Numbered from the stretch's first letter, positions 27,115 to 35,992 are shown. The stretch is DNA of 64,000 nucleotides from Bacillaceae bacterium IKA-2 (GCA_031761875.1 CP134492.1:1984001-2048000); one strand, 5' to 3'. A program made the numbers and translations. The notes: generated from the sequence alone by a model not told the origin.

Positions 27115-28785
27115 ATGTTGAAAAAGTTTATTCCTGCTCTCGATTGGATGGCTAATTATAAAAGGACTGATTTAAGTGGAGACTTATCTGCAGGTTTAAT
27201 CGTAGCGATTATGTTGATTCCACAAGGAATGGCCTATGCAATGTTGGCCGGTCTGCCTCCAGTTATCGGGCTTTATGCTTCAACGATTCCACTATTGATT
27301 TATGCCTTATTTGGGACATCTAGACAGTTAGCCGTCGGTCCAGTTGCGATGGTTTCACTATTAGTACTAACTGGGGTATCAACTATAGCTAAACCAGGTT
27401 CTGAGGAATATATTGCGCTTGTATTATTGCTCATGTTAATGATTGGTGTTATTCAATTTTTGATGGGTGTTTTCAGATTAGGTTTTTTAGTCAATTTTCT
27501 ATCACATGCAGTCATTAGTGCATTTACTTCGGCAGCTGCAATCATTATTGGTTTAAGTCAATTAAAACATTTATTAGGAGTGCAATTAGAAGCAGGTAAA
27601 GATGTTTTTAAACTAATTTTTGAAGCAATCGTAAGAACATCTGAAATCAACACCATTACATTATCAATTGGTTTAATAAGTATATTAATTCTAATTTTTA
27701 TGAAGAAAAATGTACCGAAAATACCAGGCCCACTTTTAGTAGTCGTATTAAGTATTATTGTTGTTTATGGGTTAAAACTTGAAAGTTTCGGGGTTAAAAT
27801 TATCGGTGAGGTTCCAAGTGGCTTACCGTCACTTTCGCTACCTGAAATCAATATGAGTGCTTTAATGGCTTTACTTCCGATTGCAGTGACGATTTCCTTG
27901 ATTGGATTTATGGAATCTATTGCAATGGCAAAAGCAATAGCTGCAAAAGAAAAGTATAAAATTGTTCCAAACAAAGAGTTAATCGGCTTAGGACTTGCTA
28001 ATATAGGAGGATCTTTCTTCTCTGGTTATCCAGTAACAGGTGGATTTTCTCGTTCAGCAGTTAATTATCAATCAGGAGCGAAAACACCGCTGGCATCAAT
28101 CATTACCGCGATTTTAATTTTCTTAACGTTGCTATTTTTTACAGAACTATTTTATTACTTGCCAAATGCTGTTTTAGCGGCAATCATTATGGTTGCGGTT
28201 TACGGATTAATTGACATAAAGGAAGCGAAATCTTTATTTAAAGTACGAAGTCTCGATGGCTGGACATGGGTTATTACCTTTGTTGCAACATTTGTGTTAG
28301 GAATTGAGATGGGTATTTTAGTAGGTGTTGCATTTTCACTAATTGTTTTTATCGGAAGAAGTGCTTATCCACATGTCGCTGAACTCGGGTTTTTAAAGGA
28401 AGAGAACGTTTATCGTAATATTAAACGTTATCCTGATGCTTTAGTAGATGAAAAGGTGATAATCTTTCGTTTTGACGCATCATTATATTTTGCGAATATG
28501 ACATTTTTTGAAACGAAATTAAGTGAAAGAATTGTCGCAAAACCGAAAACGAAATGGGTGATTTTAGATTTTTCTGGTGTTAATACCATTGATGCTGTTG
28601 CCCTACACTCTTTAAAAGAACTTATTGAAACATATAATGAAGCCAGTATCGAGTTTTTGTTTTCTGGAGTAAAAGGTCCAGTGCTTGATTTAATGAAAAA
28701 AGCAGGGTTTACAGAAAAAACAACTAAAAAAATCTCATACTTTTCTATTGAACATGCTTTAAAAGAAATCACAGAAAATAAGTAA
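27115..28785 (+). CDS. SulP family inorganic anion transporter with STAS domain
   Basis: A 556-residue transporter. The SulP signature appears as DLSGDLSAGLIVAIMLIPQGMAYAML with GLPPVIGLYAS, then about 12-14 helices, and a C-terminal STAS domain from about residue 435 (KVIIFRFDASLYFAN, VILDFSGVNTIDAVALHSL). SulP proteins carry sulfate or bicarbonate. ATG 27115 has GAGGAGG upstream; a longer reading from 27016 would run through the operator. The next gene encodes a beta-carbonic anhydrase 13 bases on, a pairing that usually points to bicarbonate, while the sulfur-gene setting allows sulfate or sulfite export. Confidence 0.93.
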   Translation: MLKKFIPALDWMANYKRTDLSGDLSAGLIVAIMLIPQGMAYAMLAGLPPVIGLYASTIPLLIYALFGTSRQLAVGPVAMVSLLVLTGVSTIAKPGSEEYIALVLLLMLMIGVIQFLMGVFRLGFLVNFLSHAVISAFTSAAAIIIGLSQLKHLLGVQLEAGKDVFKLIFEAIVRTSEINTITLSIGLISILILIFMKKNVPKIPGPLLVVVLSIIVVYGLKLESFGVKIIGEVPSGLPSLSLPEINMSALMALLPIAVTISLIGFMESIAMAKAIAAKEKYKIVPNKELIGLGLANIGGSFFSGYPVTGGFSRSAVNYQSGAKTPLASIITAILIFLTLLFFTELFYYLPNAVLAAIIMVAVYGLIDIKEAKSLFKVRSLDGWTWVITFVATFVLGIEMGILVGVAFSLIVFIGRSAYPHVAELGFLKEENVYRNIKRYPDALVDEKVIIFRFDASLYFANMTFFETKLSERIVAKPKTKWVILDFSGVNTIDAVALHSLKELIETYNEASIEFLFSGVKGPVLDLMKKAGFTEKTTKKISYFSIEHALKEITENK

Positions 28786-28798
28786 GGAGAGGTAAACT

Positions 28799-29383
28799 AT
28801 GGACTCAATAGGGTTATCAAAAAATAACGAGAAGTTTATTAAGAATAAAAAACAAGATGATCCCAATTATTTTGAAAAACTTAGAAAAGGACAAACGCCA
28901 GAATTTTTTGTGTTAGCTTGTAGTGACTCTAGAGTAAGCCCATCTGTGATTACACAAATGCCTCTCGGAGAAATGTTTATTCATCGTAATATAGCGAACC
29001 AAGTAAATGCAAATGATGAAAGTTTTTCAACAAGCTTGTATTATGCTCTTGTTCATTTAAAAGTCAAAAAAATTATTATAAAAGGTCATACAGATTGTGG
29101 CGGAGTAAATGCTGCATGGAATAATGTTGATGATGTAGAGTTGGGTGGGTGGCTCGGTAAAATTAGAGCGGAGCTTCCAAACAGAGATGATAACGGTGAT
29201 CTTTCCCTTGATGAATTATCAAAAGAAAATCTCTTAAATCAAATTAAAAATGTAAAGCAGCATCCGATCTATTTAGAATATGGTCATTCCGTTGAGATCC
29301 TAGGTGCGCTATTTCATGTAGAATCAGGGGAAATCGAGTGGGTAAGTTTAAATGAAAAAGAAAGTCTAACTGTTAGCAAATAA
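28799..29383 (+). CDS. Beta-class carbonic anhydrase
   Basis: A 194-residue zinc enzyme that interconverts CO2 and bicarbonate. Zinc ligands are visible as Cys in ACSDSRVSPSVI (with its Asp-Arg dyad) and His and Cys in KGHTDCGGVNAA; HRNIANQV is also conserved. AGGAGAGG precedes the ATG. It is the second gene of the SulP operon and could supply or consume bicarbonate for the transporter. Confidence 0.93.
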   Translation: MDSIGLSKNNEKFIKNKKQDDPNYFEKLRKGQTPEFFVLACSDSRVSPSVITQMPLGEMFIHRNIANQVNANDESFSTSLYYALVHLKVKKIIIKGHTDCGGVNAAWNNVDDVELGGWLGKIRAELPNRDDNGDLSLDELSKENLLNQIKNVKQHPIYLEYGHSVEILGALFHVESGEIEWVSLNEKESLTVSK

Positions 29384-29405
29384 TAGTTTGATAAAGGGTG
29401 ATTAT

Positions 29406-29777
29406 ATGATTATTTTATCGATTGGTGCATTAGTGGGAAGCTATTTCTTATATAAAAATTTTTTCCCTGTATTTGAAAATTGTATAGATCCATACAATAT
29501 TGAATGCAATGAGGGGACGATGATGGTTGATCTAAGAGACTATCAAAGTTCTGATAAATACCCTATTAAAGGAGCTGTTGTGTTACCTTTTGCCTATTTA
29601 AAAAGATATCATGATGATCTCAAGGGGAAAAAACTTTATATTGTTGCACCAGGTTTAGTAGACAGAAACTTAAGTATTAGATTTTTAAAAAATAAGGGCT
29701 ATGAAGTTATCGGTTACAGCATAGTTAAAGAAAATCAACTAATAACAGATGAATTACAATTTGAAAAGTGTTGTTAG
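29406..29777 (+). CDS. Membrane-anchored rhodanese-like protein lacking the active-site cysteine
   Basis: A 123-residue protein with an N-terminal membrane helix (IILSIGALVGSYFLY) and a rhodanese-like fold (MMVDLRDYQSSDKYPIKGAVVLPF). Where active rhodaneses have CxxGxRS, this one reads IVAPGLVDRN, so the catalytic Cys is missing. A Cys pair ends the protein (FEKCC) and two Cys lie before the domain. It may be structural, or use the other cysteines. AAGGGTGA lies before ATG 29406; it follows the carbonic anhydrase by 22 bases. Confidence 0.7.
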   Translation: MIILSIGALVGSYFLYKNFFPVFENCIDPYNIECNEGTMMVDLRDYQSSDKYPIKGAVVLPFAYLKRYHDDLKGKKLYIVAPGLVDRNLSIRFLKNKGYEVIGYSIVKENQLITDELQFEKCC

Positions 29778-29817
29778 TTATTTTATAACAAAAAAATAGA
29801 AAAGAGTTGATCAATCA

Positions 29818-30180
29818 GTGGACATAGTCATCAACATAGCGCTTTTTGCAGTTGTAATTTGGTTTTTAGCACAACGGTTTATTCCTGCAAAAGGAGTAAA
29901 ACAAATCACGACTAGCGATTTAAAACCAATGCTAAAAGAAAAAAGTATTCAATTTATTGATGTCCGAACACCAATGGAATATAAATCCAACCATATACGC
30001 CAGTTTCAAAATACGCCACTAGCCAACCTAGCACAAAAATATCAGCAATTGTCAAAAGAAAAAGAAGTAGTTCTTATCTGTCAAAGTGGAATGCGAAGTA
30101 ATAAAGCGAGTAAAAAATTAAAAAAGTATGGATTTACAAAAGTGACAAATGTTAAAGGCGGTATGTCAGCCTGGGTTTGA
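29818..30180 (+). CDS. Membrane-anchored rhodanese domain protein (YqhL-like)
   Basis: A 120-residue protein with one N-terminal helix (INIALFAVVIWFLAQRFI) and a full rhodanese domain: FIDVRTPMEYKSNHI and the active loop ICQSGMRSNKA with the catalytic Cys. It probably transfers sulfane sulfur at the membrane. The start is a GTG at 29818 with a weak ribosome site (GAAAAGAG). Last gene of the SulP operon, followed by palindromic repeat copy 4. Confidence 0.85.
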   Translation: MDIVINIALFAVVIWFLAQRFIPAKGVKQITTSDLKPMLKEKSIQFIDVRTPMEYKSNHIRQFQNTPLANLAQKYQQLSKEKEVVLICQSGMRSNKASKKLKKYGFTKVTNVKGGMSAWV

Positions 30181-30190
30181 TAGAGTATGT

Positions 30191-30305
30191 GAATGAAATT
30201 CATAATGCAGATTCTGCGCCACCAGGATACTACATCTTGTTGAATTAAAACATTTCCAACTTAGTAAATTGATGTGGCTAGTTTTTGGTATTATGAAATC
30301 CATTC
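30191..30305. repeat. Palindromic intergenic repeat, copy 4
   Basis: Arms GAATGAAATTCATAAT (30191-30206) and ATTATGAAATCCATTC, same internal sequence as copy 7. It marks the left edge of the first unit of the 3-kb tandem duplication. Confidence 0.88.
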
Positions 30306-30327
30306 ATGTCAGCCGAAATTTTAATGG

Positions 30328-30356
30328 TTGACATTATCCTTTAAACGATTTACAAT
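30328..30356 (+). promoter_or_regulatory. SigA-type promoter of sulfur cassette 2
   Basis: TTGACA (30328-30333), a 17-base spacer, then TACAAT (30351-30356). A CsoR/CstR-like dyad begins at the next base, a good place for repression. Confidence 0.8.
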
Positions 30357-30372
30357 ATACCTATAGTGGTAA
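30357..30372. promoter_or_regulatory. CsoR/CstR-like operator O1, cassette 2
   Basis: ATACC-TATAGT-GGTAA, directly after the -10 box; one base from the exact ATACC-N6-GGTAT form. The same site stands at 33406-33421. Confidence 0.6.
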
Positions 30373-30389
30373 AGGTAATTAAGTGAAAC

Positions 30390-30407
30390 TTCGTCAATTA
30401 AGACGAA
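30390..30407 (+). other. Leader hairpin between the two operators, cassette 2
   Basis: TTCGTC-AATTAA-GACGAA in the untranslated leader, followed by A7-8 not T, so it is no terminator for the plus strand. Conserved at 33439-33456. Confidence 0.5.
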
Positions 30408-30425
30408 AAAAATTTACTTATAAAT

Positions 30426-30441
30426 ATACCCTACCTGGTAT
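30426..30441. promoter_or_regulatory. CsoR/CstR-like operator O2, cassette 2
   Basis: ATACC-CTACCT-GGTAT, an exact dyad 28 bases before the DsrE-like start codon. Confidence 0.65.
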
Positions 30442-30468
30442 TTAAATAAAATGAACGGGGTGAACGAA

Positions 30469-30945
30469 ATGGAAAAAAAGAAAACGACGATCATTTTATT
30501 TAGCGGAGACCTTGATAAAGCGCTTGCCGCGTTTATTATCGCAAACGGAGCTGCGGCATACGATCATGAAGTAACGATCTTCTCAACATTTTGGGGCTTA
30601 AATGCGTTCCGAAAAGATGAGCAAGTTCCTGTAAAAAAGAATTTACTAGAAAAAATGTTTGGCATGATGATGCCACGCGGCCCAAAAAAACTTGGACTTT
30701 CAAAGATGCAGTTTGCAGGTATGGGTCCAAAAATGATCAAGCATGTAATGAAAAAACATAATGCCATGCAATTGCCAGAACTAATTGAAATGGCACAAGA
30801 GCAAGGAGTAAAATTAGTCGCCTGTACGATGACGATGGATTTACTAGGCCTTAAAGAAGAAGAATTGATTGATGGTCTTGAATATGCCGGTGTAGCTGCC
30901 TACTTAGGCGATGCTGCCGACGGTAATGTTAACTTATTCATCTAA
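30469..30945 (+). CDS. DsrE-like sulfur relay protein (YrkE-like), cassette 2
   Basis: A 158-residue DsrE2-like protein. KTTIILFSGDLDKALAAFIIANGAAAYDH opens the fold, a Met-rich insert (KMFGMMMPRGPKKLGLSKM) follows, and LVACTMTMDLLGLK carries the conserved Cys. Expected to hold a persulfide and pass it to TusA domains. ATG 30469 follows GGGGTGA; an in-frame ATG at 30451 overlaps the ribosome site. First gene of the cassette; identical at protein level to the copy at 33520. Confidence 0.9.
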   Translation: MEKKKTTIILFSGDLDKALAAFIIANGAAAYDHEVTIFSTFWGLNAFRKDEQVPVKKNLLEKMFGMMMPRGPKKLGLSKMQFAGMGPKMIKHVMKKHNAMQLPELIEMAQEQGVKLVACTMTMDLLGLKEEELIDGLEYAGVAAYLGDAADGNVNLFI

Positions 30946-30949
30946 ATCA

Positions 30950-30993
30950 GTGAATTTTATAATACTAATAAACTAGCTAGATCAAGTTAATAG
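30950..30993. repeat. Palindromic repeat fragment, inverted, cassette 2
   Basis: GTGAATTTTATAATACTAAT and the following AAACTAGCTAGATCAAG match the right half of the family in reverse orientation. This fragment and the bases to about 31035 are missing from the otherwise identical spot in cassette 3. Confidence 0.6.
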
Positions 30994-31081
30994 TAACACC
31001 AAGTAACGCATAATAGCGGAGAAACTAGATTATGAATATGAATTTCATGCAATTATAATGTATTAAATAGGAGGAATGAAG

Positions 31082-31651
31082 ATGATTAAATCAAATCAAA
31101 CATTAGATGCAAAAAACTTAGCTTGCCCAATGCCTATCGTCAAAACAAAAAAAATGATTGGTGAACTTTCTCCAGGCCAAGTGCTTGAAATTCTAGCAAC
31201 GGATAAAGGCTCAACCGCTGATTTAAAAGCGTGGGCTGATGGTACGGGTCACCAATATTTAGGAACAATTGACGATGCAGGTGTCTTAAAACATTACTTA
31301 CGAAAAGCAAGTAGTGACGACGAGAAGCCGGAAACGAGTCATCCAGATGTCGTTCAAAACGAAGAATTAGCAAAGAAACAAGAAGCCGGTGAAAAGATCA
31401 CGATCTTAGACGTCCGTGAAGAAGCAGAATTTTCATTTAACCATGTTCCTGGTTCTGTTTCAATTCCACTAGGAGACTTAGAAAATCGCATTTCTGAGCT
31501 AAACAAAGAAGATGAGATTTATATTATTTGCCGAACTGGAAACAGAAGTGACTTTGCGGCACAGAAACTTACGCAAAACGGCTTTACAAAAGTATGGAAT
31601 GTTGTTCCTGGTATTTGTCAATGGACCGGTCCAACTGAGAAAAACATCTAA
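31082..31651 (+). CDS. TusA-rhodanese fusion protein (YrkF/CstA-like), cassette 2
   Basis: A 189-residue fusion. TusA domain with LACPMPIVKTKKM (persulfide Cys near residue 15) and rhodanese domain with DVREEAEFSFNHVPGS and the active loop ICRTGNRSD. Role as for the cassette 1 homologue: accepts sulfane sulfur and hands it to the dioxygenase or biosynthesis. Start ATG 31082 is 8 bases after TAGGAGGA; the ATG at 31076 is too close. The cassette 3 copy differs at a few residues, mainly in the linker. Confidence 0.92.
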   Translation: MIKSNQTLDAKNLACPMPIVKTKKMIGELSPGQVLEILATDKGSTADLKAWADGTGHQYLGTIDDAGVLKHYLRKASSDDEKPETSHPDVVQNEELAKKQEAGEKITILDVREEAEFSFNHVPGSVSIPLGDLENRISELNKEDEIYIICRTGNRSDFAAQKLTQNGFTKVWNVVPGICQWTGPTEKNI

Positions 31652-31726
31652 AGTAGAAAAATAAAAAAATTAAAAAAAATTAATAAAATTTTTTACACGA
31701 AATAATACTATAGGGGGTAATTTAGA

Positions 31727-32869
31727 ATGACTTCAAAAACACCGATTTCAAGAACGATAACTGCTGGTGAAATTACAAAAAAAGTATTTAATAAGGAGCA
31801 CTTATTCATTTTAGACGTTCGGAACGAAGATGCGTTTAGTGACTGGAAAATTGAAGGAACAAATTTTGTCCATTTAAATGTACCTTATTTTGAACTAATT
31901 GATGGCGTTGAAGAGATCCTTGATCAGCTACCAAAAAATGAAGAAATATTAGTTGCTTGTGCAAAAGAAGGCGCATCGATTATGGTTGCCGATCTGCTTA
32001 ACGAAGCGGGCATCAAAGCAGGTTACCTTGTTGGAGGAATGAAAACATGGAGTGAGCATTTAGAGCCAGTCAAAGTTGGAAACTTAAAAGATGGCGGCGA
32101 ACTGTATCAATTTGTAAGAATCGGTAAAGGTTGCTTATCATACATGGCTGTTTCAAACGGTGAAGCTGCGATCATTGATGCAACTAGAATGACAGATGTC
32201 TATCTTGATTTTGCCAAATCAATTGGTGCAGAAATTAAGCACATATTTGATACACACCTCCACGCAGATCATATTTCTGGCGGTAGAATCATTGCCGAAA
32301 CAACAGGTGCAACATACTGGTTACCACCGAAAGATGCTGAAGAAGTGGTTTTTACTTATAGCCCATTAGAAGGCGGAAATGATGTTACGATTGGAACGAC
32401 GAAAATCAATATTGAGCCAATCTATTCACCAGGACATACAATTGGTTCAACATCATTTGTCATCGATGACAAATATTTATTAACAGGAGACATTCTCTTT
32501 ATCGACTCGATCGGCCGCCCAGACTTAGCTGGACTTGCCGCAGACTGGGTAAAAGATTTAAGAGAAACATTGTATGACCGTTACAGGAAATTATCAAATG
32601 ACTTAATCGTCATGCCGGCTCATTTTATGATCGTTGCAGAATTAAATGATGACGGTAGTGTTTCAAGAAAATTAGGTACGCTTTTAGAAGAAAATCATGG
32701 TTTGAACATTACAGATGAGGAACAATTCAGAAAAATGGTTTCTGAAAACTTACCACCACAACCGAATGCATATCAAGAAATTCGTGAAACGAATATGGGT
32801 AAAATAAGCCCAGACAGCGACAAACAAACAGAAATGGAAATTGGTCCAAACCGTTGTGCCGTAAGATAA
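31727..32869 (+). CDS. Rhodanese-persulfide dioxygenase-like fusion (YrkH/CstB-like), cassette 2
   Basis: A 380-residue protein. Residues 1-125 form a rhodanese domain ([19 protein letters not shown]) with a Cys in the loop VACAKEGAS; residues 130-380 form a metallo-beta-lactamase domain with the metal ligands in [35 protein letters not shown] and PAHF, as in ETHE1-type persulfide dioxygenases. The expected reaction is oxidation of thiol persulfides to sulfite, with the rhodanese moving sulfur on or off. Here the rhodanese is N-terminal. GGGGGTAA lies before the ATG. Confidence 0.9.
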   Translation: MTSKTPISRTITAGEITKKVFNKEHLFILDVRNEDAFSDWKIEGTNFVHLNVPYFELIDGVEEILDQLPKNEEILVACAKEGASIMVADLLNEAGIKAGYLVGGMKTWSEHLEPVKVGNLKDGGELYQFVRIGKGCLSYMAVSNGEAAIIDATRMTDVYLDFAKSIGAEIKHIFDTHLHADHISGGRIIAETTGATYWLPPKDAEEVVFTYSPLEGGNDVTIGTTKINIEPIYSPGHTIGSTSFVIDDKYLLTGDILFIDSIGRPDLAGLAADWVKDLRETLYDRYRKLSNDLIVMPAHFMIVAELNDDGSVSRKLGTLLEENHGLNITDEEQFRKMVSENLPPQPNAYQEIRETNMGKISPDSDKQTEMEIGPNRCAVR

Positions 32870-32903
32870 TGAAACAGGTAATTATAATTGAAGATTAATA
32901 GAG

Positions 32904-32946
32904 GAGAGTGTTCATTAAGGTTGATTTTACGCTTTTGAATACTCTC
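32904..32946 (+). other. Hairpin between dioxygenase and tusA genes, cassette 2
   Basis: GAGAGTGTTCA pairs with TGAATACTCTC, without a long T run. It may limit read-through or mark an RNA processing site. Cassette 3 has an unrelated hairpin at the same place. Confidence 0.55.
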
Positions 32947-32979
32947 CGGTAAAAAAATTAAAATCAGGAGTGATTTACT

Positions 32980-33213
32980 ATGTCAATGACAGCAGATAAA
33001 GTATTAGATGCAAAGAATTTAGCTTGTCCAATGCCAATCGTCAAAACGAAAAAAGCAATGAATGATCTAGAAAGCGGTCAAGTATTAGAAATTCATGCAA
33101 CAGATAAAGGAGCAAAAAATGACCTTACAGCTTGGGCAAAAGCAACTGGTCATGAATTAGTCGCTGACTCTGAAGAAAATGACATCTTTAAATTTTGGAT
33201 TAAAAAAGGTTAA
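32980..33213 (+). CDS. TusA-family sulfur carrier protein, cassette 2
   Basis: A 77-residue stand-alone TusA/SirA-like protein with the persulfide Cys in NLACPMPIVKTKKAM and the usual beta-alpha-beta pattern to FKFWIKKG. It probably shuttles sulfane sulfur between DsrE, rhodanese and the dioxygenase fusion. CAGGAGTGA precedes the ATG. Identical to the copy at 35993. Confidence 0.92.
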   Translation: MSMTADKVLDAKNLACPMPIVKTKKAMNDLESGQVLEIHATDKGAKNDLTAWAKATGHELVADSEENDIFKFWIKKG

Positions 33214-33240
33214 AAAATTGATCTATAGATAAAGTATATT

Positions 33241-33354
33241 GAATAATTTCTATAATGCAGATTCTGTGCCCCATCAATCTACATCTATTCGAATTAAAAC
33301 ATTTTCAACTTAGTAAATTGATGTGGCTGGTTTTTGGTATTATGAAATTCATTC
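33241..33354. repeat. Palindromic intergenic repeat, copy 5
   Basis: Left arm degraded (GAATAATTTCTATAAT), right arm ATTATGAAATTCATTC intact. Its right half and the following bases match copy 4, so the element is part of the duplicated unit and stands at its junction. Confidence 0.85.
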
Positions 33355-33376
33355 ATGTCAATCGAAATTTTAATGG

Positions 33377-33405
33377 TTGACATTATCCTTTAAACAATTT
33401 ACACT
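33377..33405 (+). promoter_or_regulatory. SigA-type promoter of sulfur cassette 3
   Basis: TTGACA (33377-33382), 17-base spacer, TACACT (33400-33405); one base weaker at -10 than cassette 2. Confidence 0.78.
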
Positions 33406-33421
33406 ATACCTATAGTGGTAA
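33406..33421. promoter_or_regulatory. CsoR/CstR-like operator O1, cassette 3
   Basis: ATACC-TATAGT-GGTAA immediately after the -10 box, as in cassette 2. Confidence 0.6.
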
Positions 33422-33476
33422 AGGTAATTAAGTGAAACTTCGTCAATTAAGACGAAAAAAAAATTTACTTATAAAT

Positions 33477-33492
33477 ATACCCTACCTGGTAT
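33477..33492. promoter_or_regulatory. CsoR/CstR-like operator O2, cassette 3
   Basis: ATACC-CTACCT-GGTAT in the leader, as in cassette 2. Confidence 0.65.
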
Positions 33493-33519
33493 TTAAATAA
33501 AATGAACGGGGTGAACGAA

Positions 33520-33996
33520 ATGGAAAAAAAGAAAACGACGATCATTTTATTTAGCGGAGACCTTGATAAAGCGCTTGCCGCGTTTATTATCGCAAACGGT
33601 GCTGCGGCATACGATCATGAAGTAACGATCTTTTCAACATTTTGGGGCTTAAATGCGTTCCGAAAAGATGAGCAAGTTCCCGTAAAAAAGAATTTACTAG
33701 AAAAAATGTTTGGCATGATGATGCCACGCGGCCCAAAAAAACTTGGACTTTCAAAGATGCAGTTTGCAGGTATGGGTCCAAAAATGATCAAGCATGTAAT
33801 GAAAAAACATAATGCCATGCAATTGCCAGAACTAATTGAAATGGCACAAGAGCAAGGAGTAAAATTAGTCGCCTGTACGATGACGATGGATTTACTAGGC
33901 CTTAAAGAAGAAGAATTGATTGATGGTCTTGAATATGCCGGTGTAGCTGCCTACTTAGGCGATGCTGCCGACGGTAATGTTAACTTATTCATCTAA
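33520..33996 (+). CDS. DsrE-like sulfur relay protein (YrkE-like), cassette 3
   Basis: A 158-residue protein identical in sequence to the cassette 2 DsrE-like protein; the DNA differs only at scattered synonymous bases. The conserved Cys lies in LVACTMTMDLLG. ATG 33520 follows GGGGTGA. The spacer to the next gene is 48 bases here instead of 136, because the repeat fragment seen in cassette 2 is absent. Confidence 0.9.
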   Translation: MEKKKTTIILFSGDLDKALAAFIIANGAAAYDHEVTIFSTFWGLNAFRKDEQVPVKKNLLEKMFGMMMPRGPKKLGLSKMQFAGMGPKMIKHVMKKHNAMQLPELIEMAQEQGVKLVACTMTMDLLGLKEEELIDGLEYAGVAAYLGDAADGNVNLFI

Positions 33997-34044
33997 ATAA
34001 ATGAATTTCATGCAATTATAACGTATTAAATAGGAGGAATGAAG

Positions 34045-34614
34045 ATGATTAAAACAAATCAAACATTAGATGCAAAAAACTTAGCTTGCCCAATGCCAAT
34101 CGTCAAAACAAAAAAAATGATTGGTGAACTTGCACCAGGCCAAGTGCTTGAAATTCTAGCAACGGATAAAGGCTCAACCGCTGATTTAAAAGCGTGGGCT
34201 GATGGCACGGGTCACCAATATTTAGGAACGATTGAGGATGCTGGTGTCTTAAAACATTACTTACGAAAAGCGAGTAGCGACGAAGAAAAGCCAGAAACGA
34301 ATCATCCAGATGTCGTTCAAAATGAAGAATTAGCCAAGAAACAAGAAGCGGGTGAAAAGATCACGGTCTTAGACGTCCGTGAAGAAGCAGAATATTCGTT
34401 TAACCACGTTCCTGGATCTGTTTCAATTCCACTAGGTGACTTAGAAAATCGTATTTCTGAACTAAAGAAGGAAGATGAGATTTACATTATTTGCCGAACT
34501 GGAAAGAGAAGTGACTTTGCAGCACAGAAATTAGCGCAAAATGGGTTTACAAAAGTATGGAATGTTGTCCCAGGTATTTGCGAATGGACCGGCCCAACTG
34601 AGAAAAATATCTAA
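34045..34614 (+). CDS. TusA-rhodanese fusion protein (YrkF/CstA-like), cassette 3
   Basis: A 189-residue paralogue of the gene at 31082. TusA Cys in LACPMPIVKTKKM and rhodanese loop ICRTGKRSD (Asn to Lys relative to cassette 2). Other replacements are conservative and scattered, so both copies look functional. ATG 34045 lies 8 bases after TAGGAGGA. Confidence 0.92.
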   Translation: MIKTNQTLDAKNLACPMPIVKTKKMIGELAPGQVLEILATDKGSTADLKAWADGTGHQYLGTIEDAGVLKHYLRKASSDEEKPETNHPDVVQNEELAKKQEAGEKITVLDVREEAEYSFNHVPGSVSIPLGDLENRISELKKEDEIYIICRTGKRSDFAAQKLAQNGFTKVWNVVPGICEWTGPTEKNI

Positions 34615-34681
34615 AAATAGAAAAATTAATTTAAAAAAATAAAATTTTTACACGAAATAATACAATTGGGGGTAATTAACA

Positions 34682-35824
34682 ATGACTTTAAAAACACCGA
34701 CTTCAAGAACGATAACTGCAGGTGAAATCACAAAAAAAGTATTTAATAAGGAGCACTTATTCATTTTAGACGTTCGGAACGAAGATGCGTTTAGTGACTG
34801 GAAAATTGAAGGAACAAACTTTGTCCATTTAAATATACCTTATTTTGAGTTGCTTGATGGGGTCGAAGCAATCCTTGATCAGCTACCAAAAAATGAAGAA
34901 ATATTAGTTGCTTGTGCAAAAGAAGGCGCATCGATTATGGTTGCCGATCTGCTTAACGAAGCGGGCATCAAAGCAGGTTACCTTGTTGGAGGAATGAAAA
35001 CATGGAGTGAGCATTTAGAGCCAGTCAAAGTCGGTAACTTAAAGGACGGTGGCGAACTGTATCAATTTGTGAGAATCGGTAAAGGTTGTCTATCATATAT
35101 GGCTGTTTCAAACGGCGAAGCGGCGATCATTGATGCAACACGAATGACAGATGTCTATCTTGATTTTGCCAAATCGATAGGTGCTGAGATTAAGCACATA
35201 TTTGATACACATCTCCATGCAGATCATATTTCTGGTGGTAGAATCATTGCCGAAACAACAGGTGCAACATACTGGTTACCACCGAAAGATGCTGAAGAAG
35301 TGGTTTTTACTTATAGCCCATTAGAAGGCGGAAATGATGTTACGATTGGAACGACGAAAATCAATATTGAGCCAATCTATTCACCAGGACATACAATTGG
35401 TTCAACATCATTTGTCATCGATGACAAATATTTATTAACAGGAGACATTCTCTTTATCGACTCGATCGGCCGCCCAGACTTAGCTGGACTTGCCGCAGAC
35501 TGGGTAAAAGATTTAAGAGAAACATTGTATGACCGTTACAGGAAATTATCAAATGACTTAATCGTCATGCCGGCTCATTTTATGATCGTTGCAGAATTAA
35601 ATGATGACGGTAGTGTTTCAAGAAAATTAGGTACGCTTTTAGAAGAAAATCATGGTTTGAACATTACAGATGAGGAACAATTCAGAAAAATGGTTTCTGA
35701 AAACTTACCACCACAACCGAATGCATATCAAGAAATTCGTGAAACGAATATGGGTAAAATAAGCCCAGACAGCGACAAACAAACAGAAATGGAAATTGGT
35801 CCAAACCGTTGTGCAGTAAGATAA
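34682..35824 (+). CDS. Rhodanese-persulfide dioxygenase-like fusion (YrkH/CstB-like), cassette 3
   Basis: A 380-residue paralogue of the cassette 2 gene. All metal-ligand motifs ([26 protein letters not shown]) and the rhodanese Cys are kept. Differences lie in the first 70 residues (for example [11 protein letters not shown] versus [11 protein letters not shown]); the region coding for the dioxygenase domain is almost base-for-base the same, which suggests recent duplication or gene conversion. GGGGGTAA lies before the ATG. Confidence 0.9.
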   Translation: MTLKTPTSRTITAGEITKKVFNKEHLFILDVRNEDAFSDWKIEGTNFVHLNIPYFELLDGVEAILDQLPKNEEILVACAKEGASIMVADLLNEAGIKAGYLVGGMKTWSEHLEPVKVGNLKDGGELYQFVRIGKGCLSYMAVSNGEAAIIDATRMTDVYLDFAKSIGAEIKHIFDTHLHADHISGGRIIAETTGATYWLPPKDAEEVVFTYSPLEGGNDVTIGTTKINIEPIYSPGHTIGSTSFVIDDKYLLTGDILFIDSIGRPDLAGLAADWVKDLRETLYDRYRKLSNDLIVMPAHFMIVAELNDDGSVSRKLGTLLEENHGLNITDEEQFRKMVSENLPPQPNAYQEIRETNMGKISPDSDKQTEMEIGPNRCAVR

Positions 35825-35836
35825 TGAAATAAGAGA

Positions 35837-35875
35837 GCATTCAAAAAGGTTGAGAAAGACCTTTTTGAATGTTAT
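35837..35875 (+). other. Hairpin between dioxygenase and tusA genes, cassette 3
   Basis: CATTCAAAAAGGT pairs with ACCTTTTTGAATG around a short loop. No T tract. It is followed by about 90 bases absent from cassette 2. Confidence 0.6.
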
Positions 35876-35992
35876 GCACGATAACAGAGTTTACGCTACT
35901 TTTAGCAGGTTTTGCGAAATTCCGCATGAGAAGCGTGTCAATTCTCTTTCGACTAACTAAAAATAAAAAATTAAAATCAGGAGTGATTTATT

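Noticed and set aside
30390-30407. Leader hairpin as an intrinsic terminator or riboswitch
   Set aside because: The six-base stem is followed by A residues, not T, and no aptamer-like conserved core is visible.
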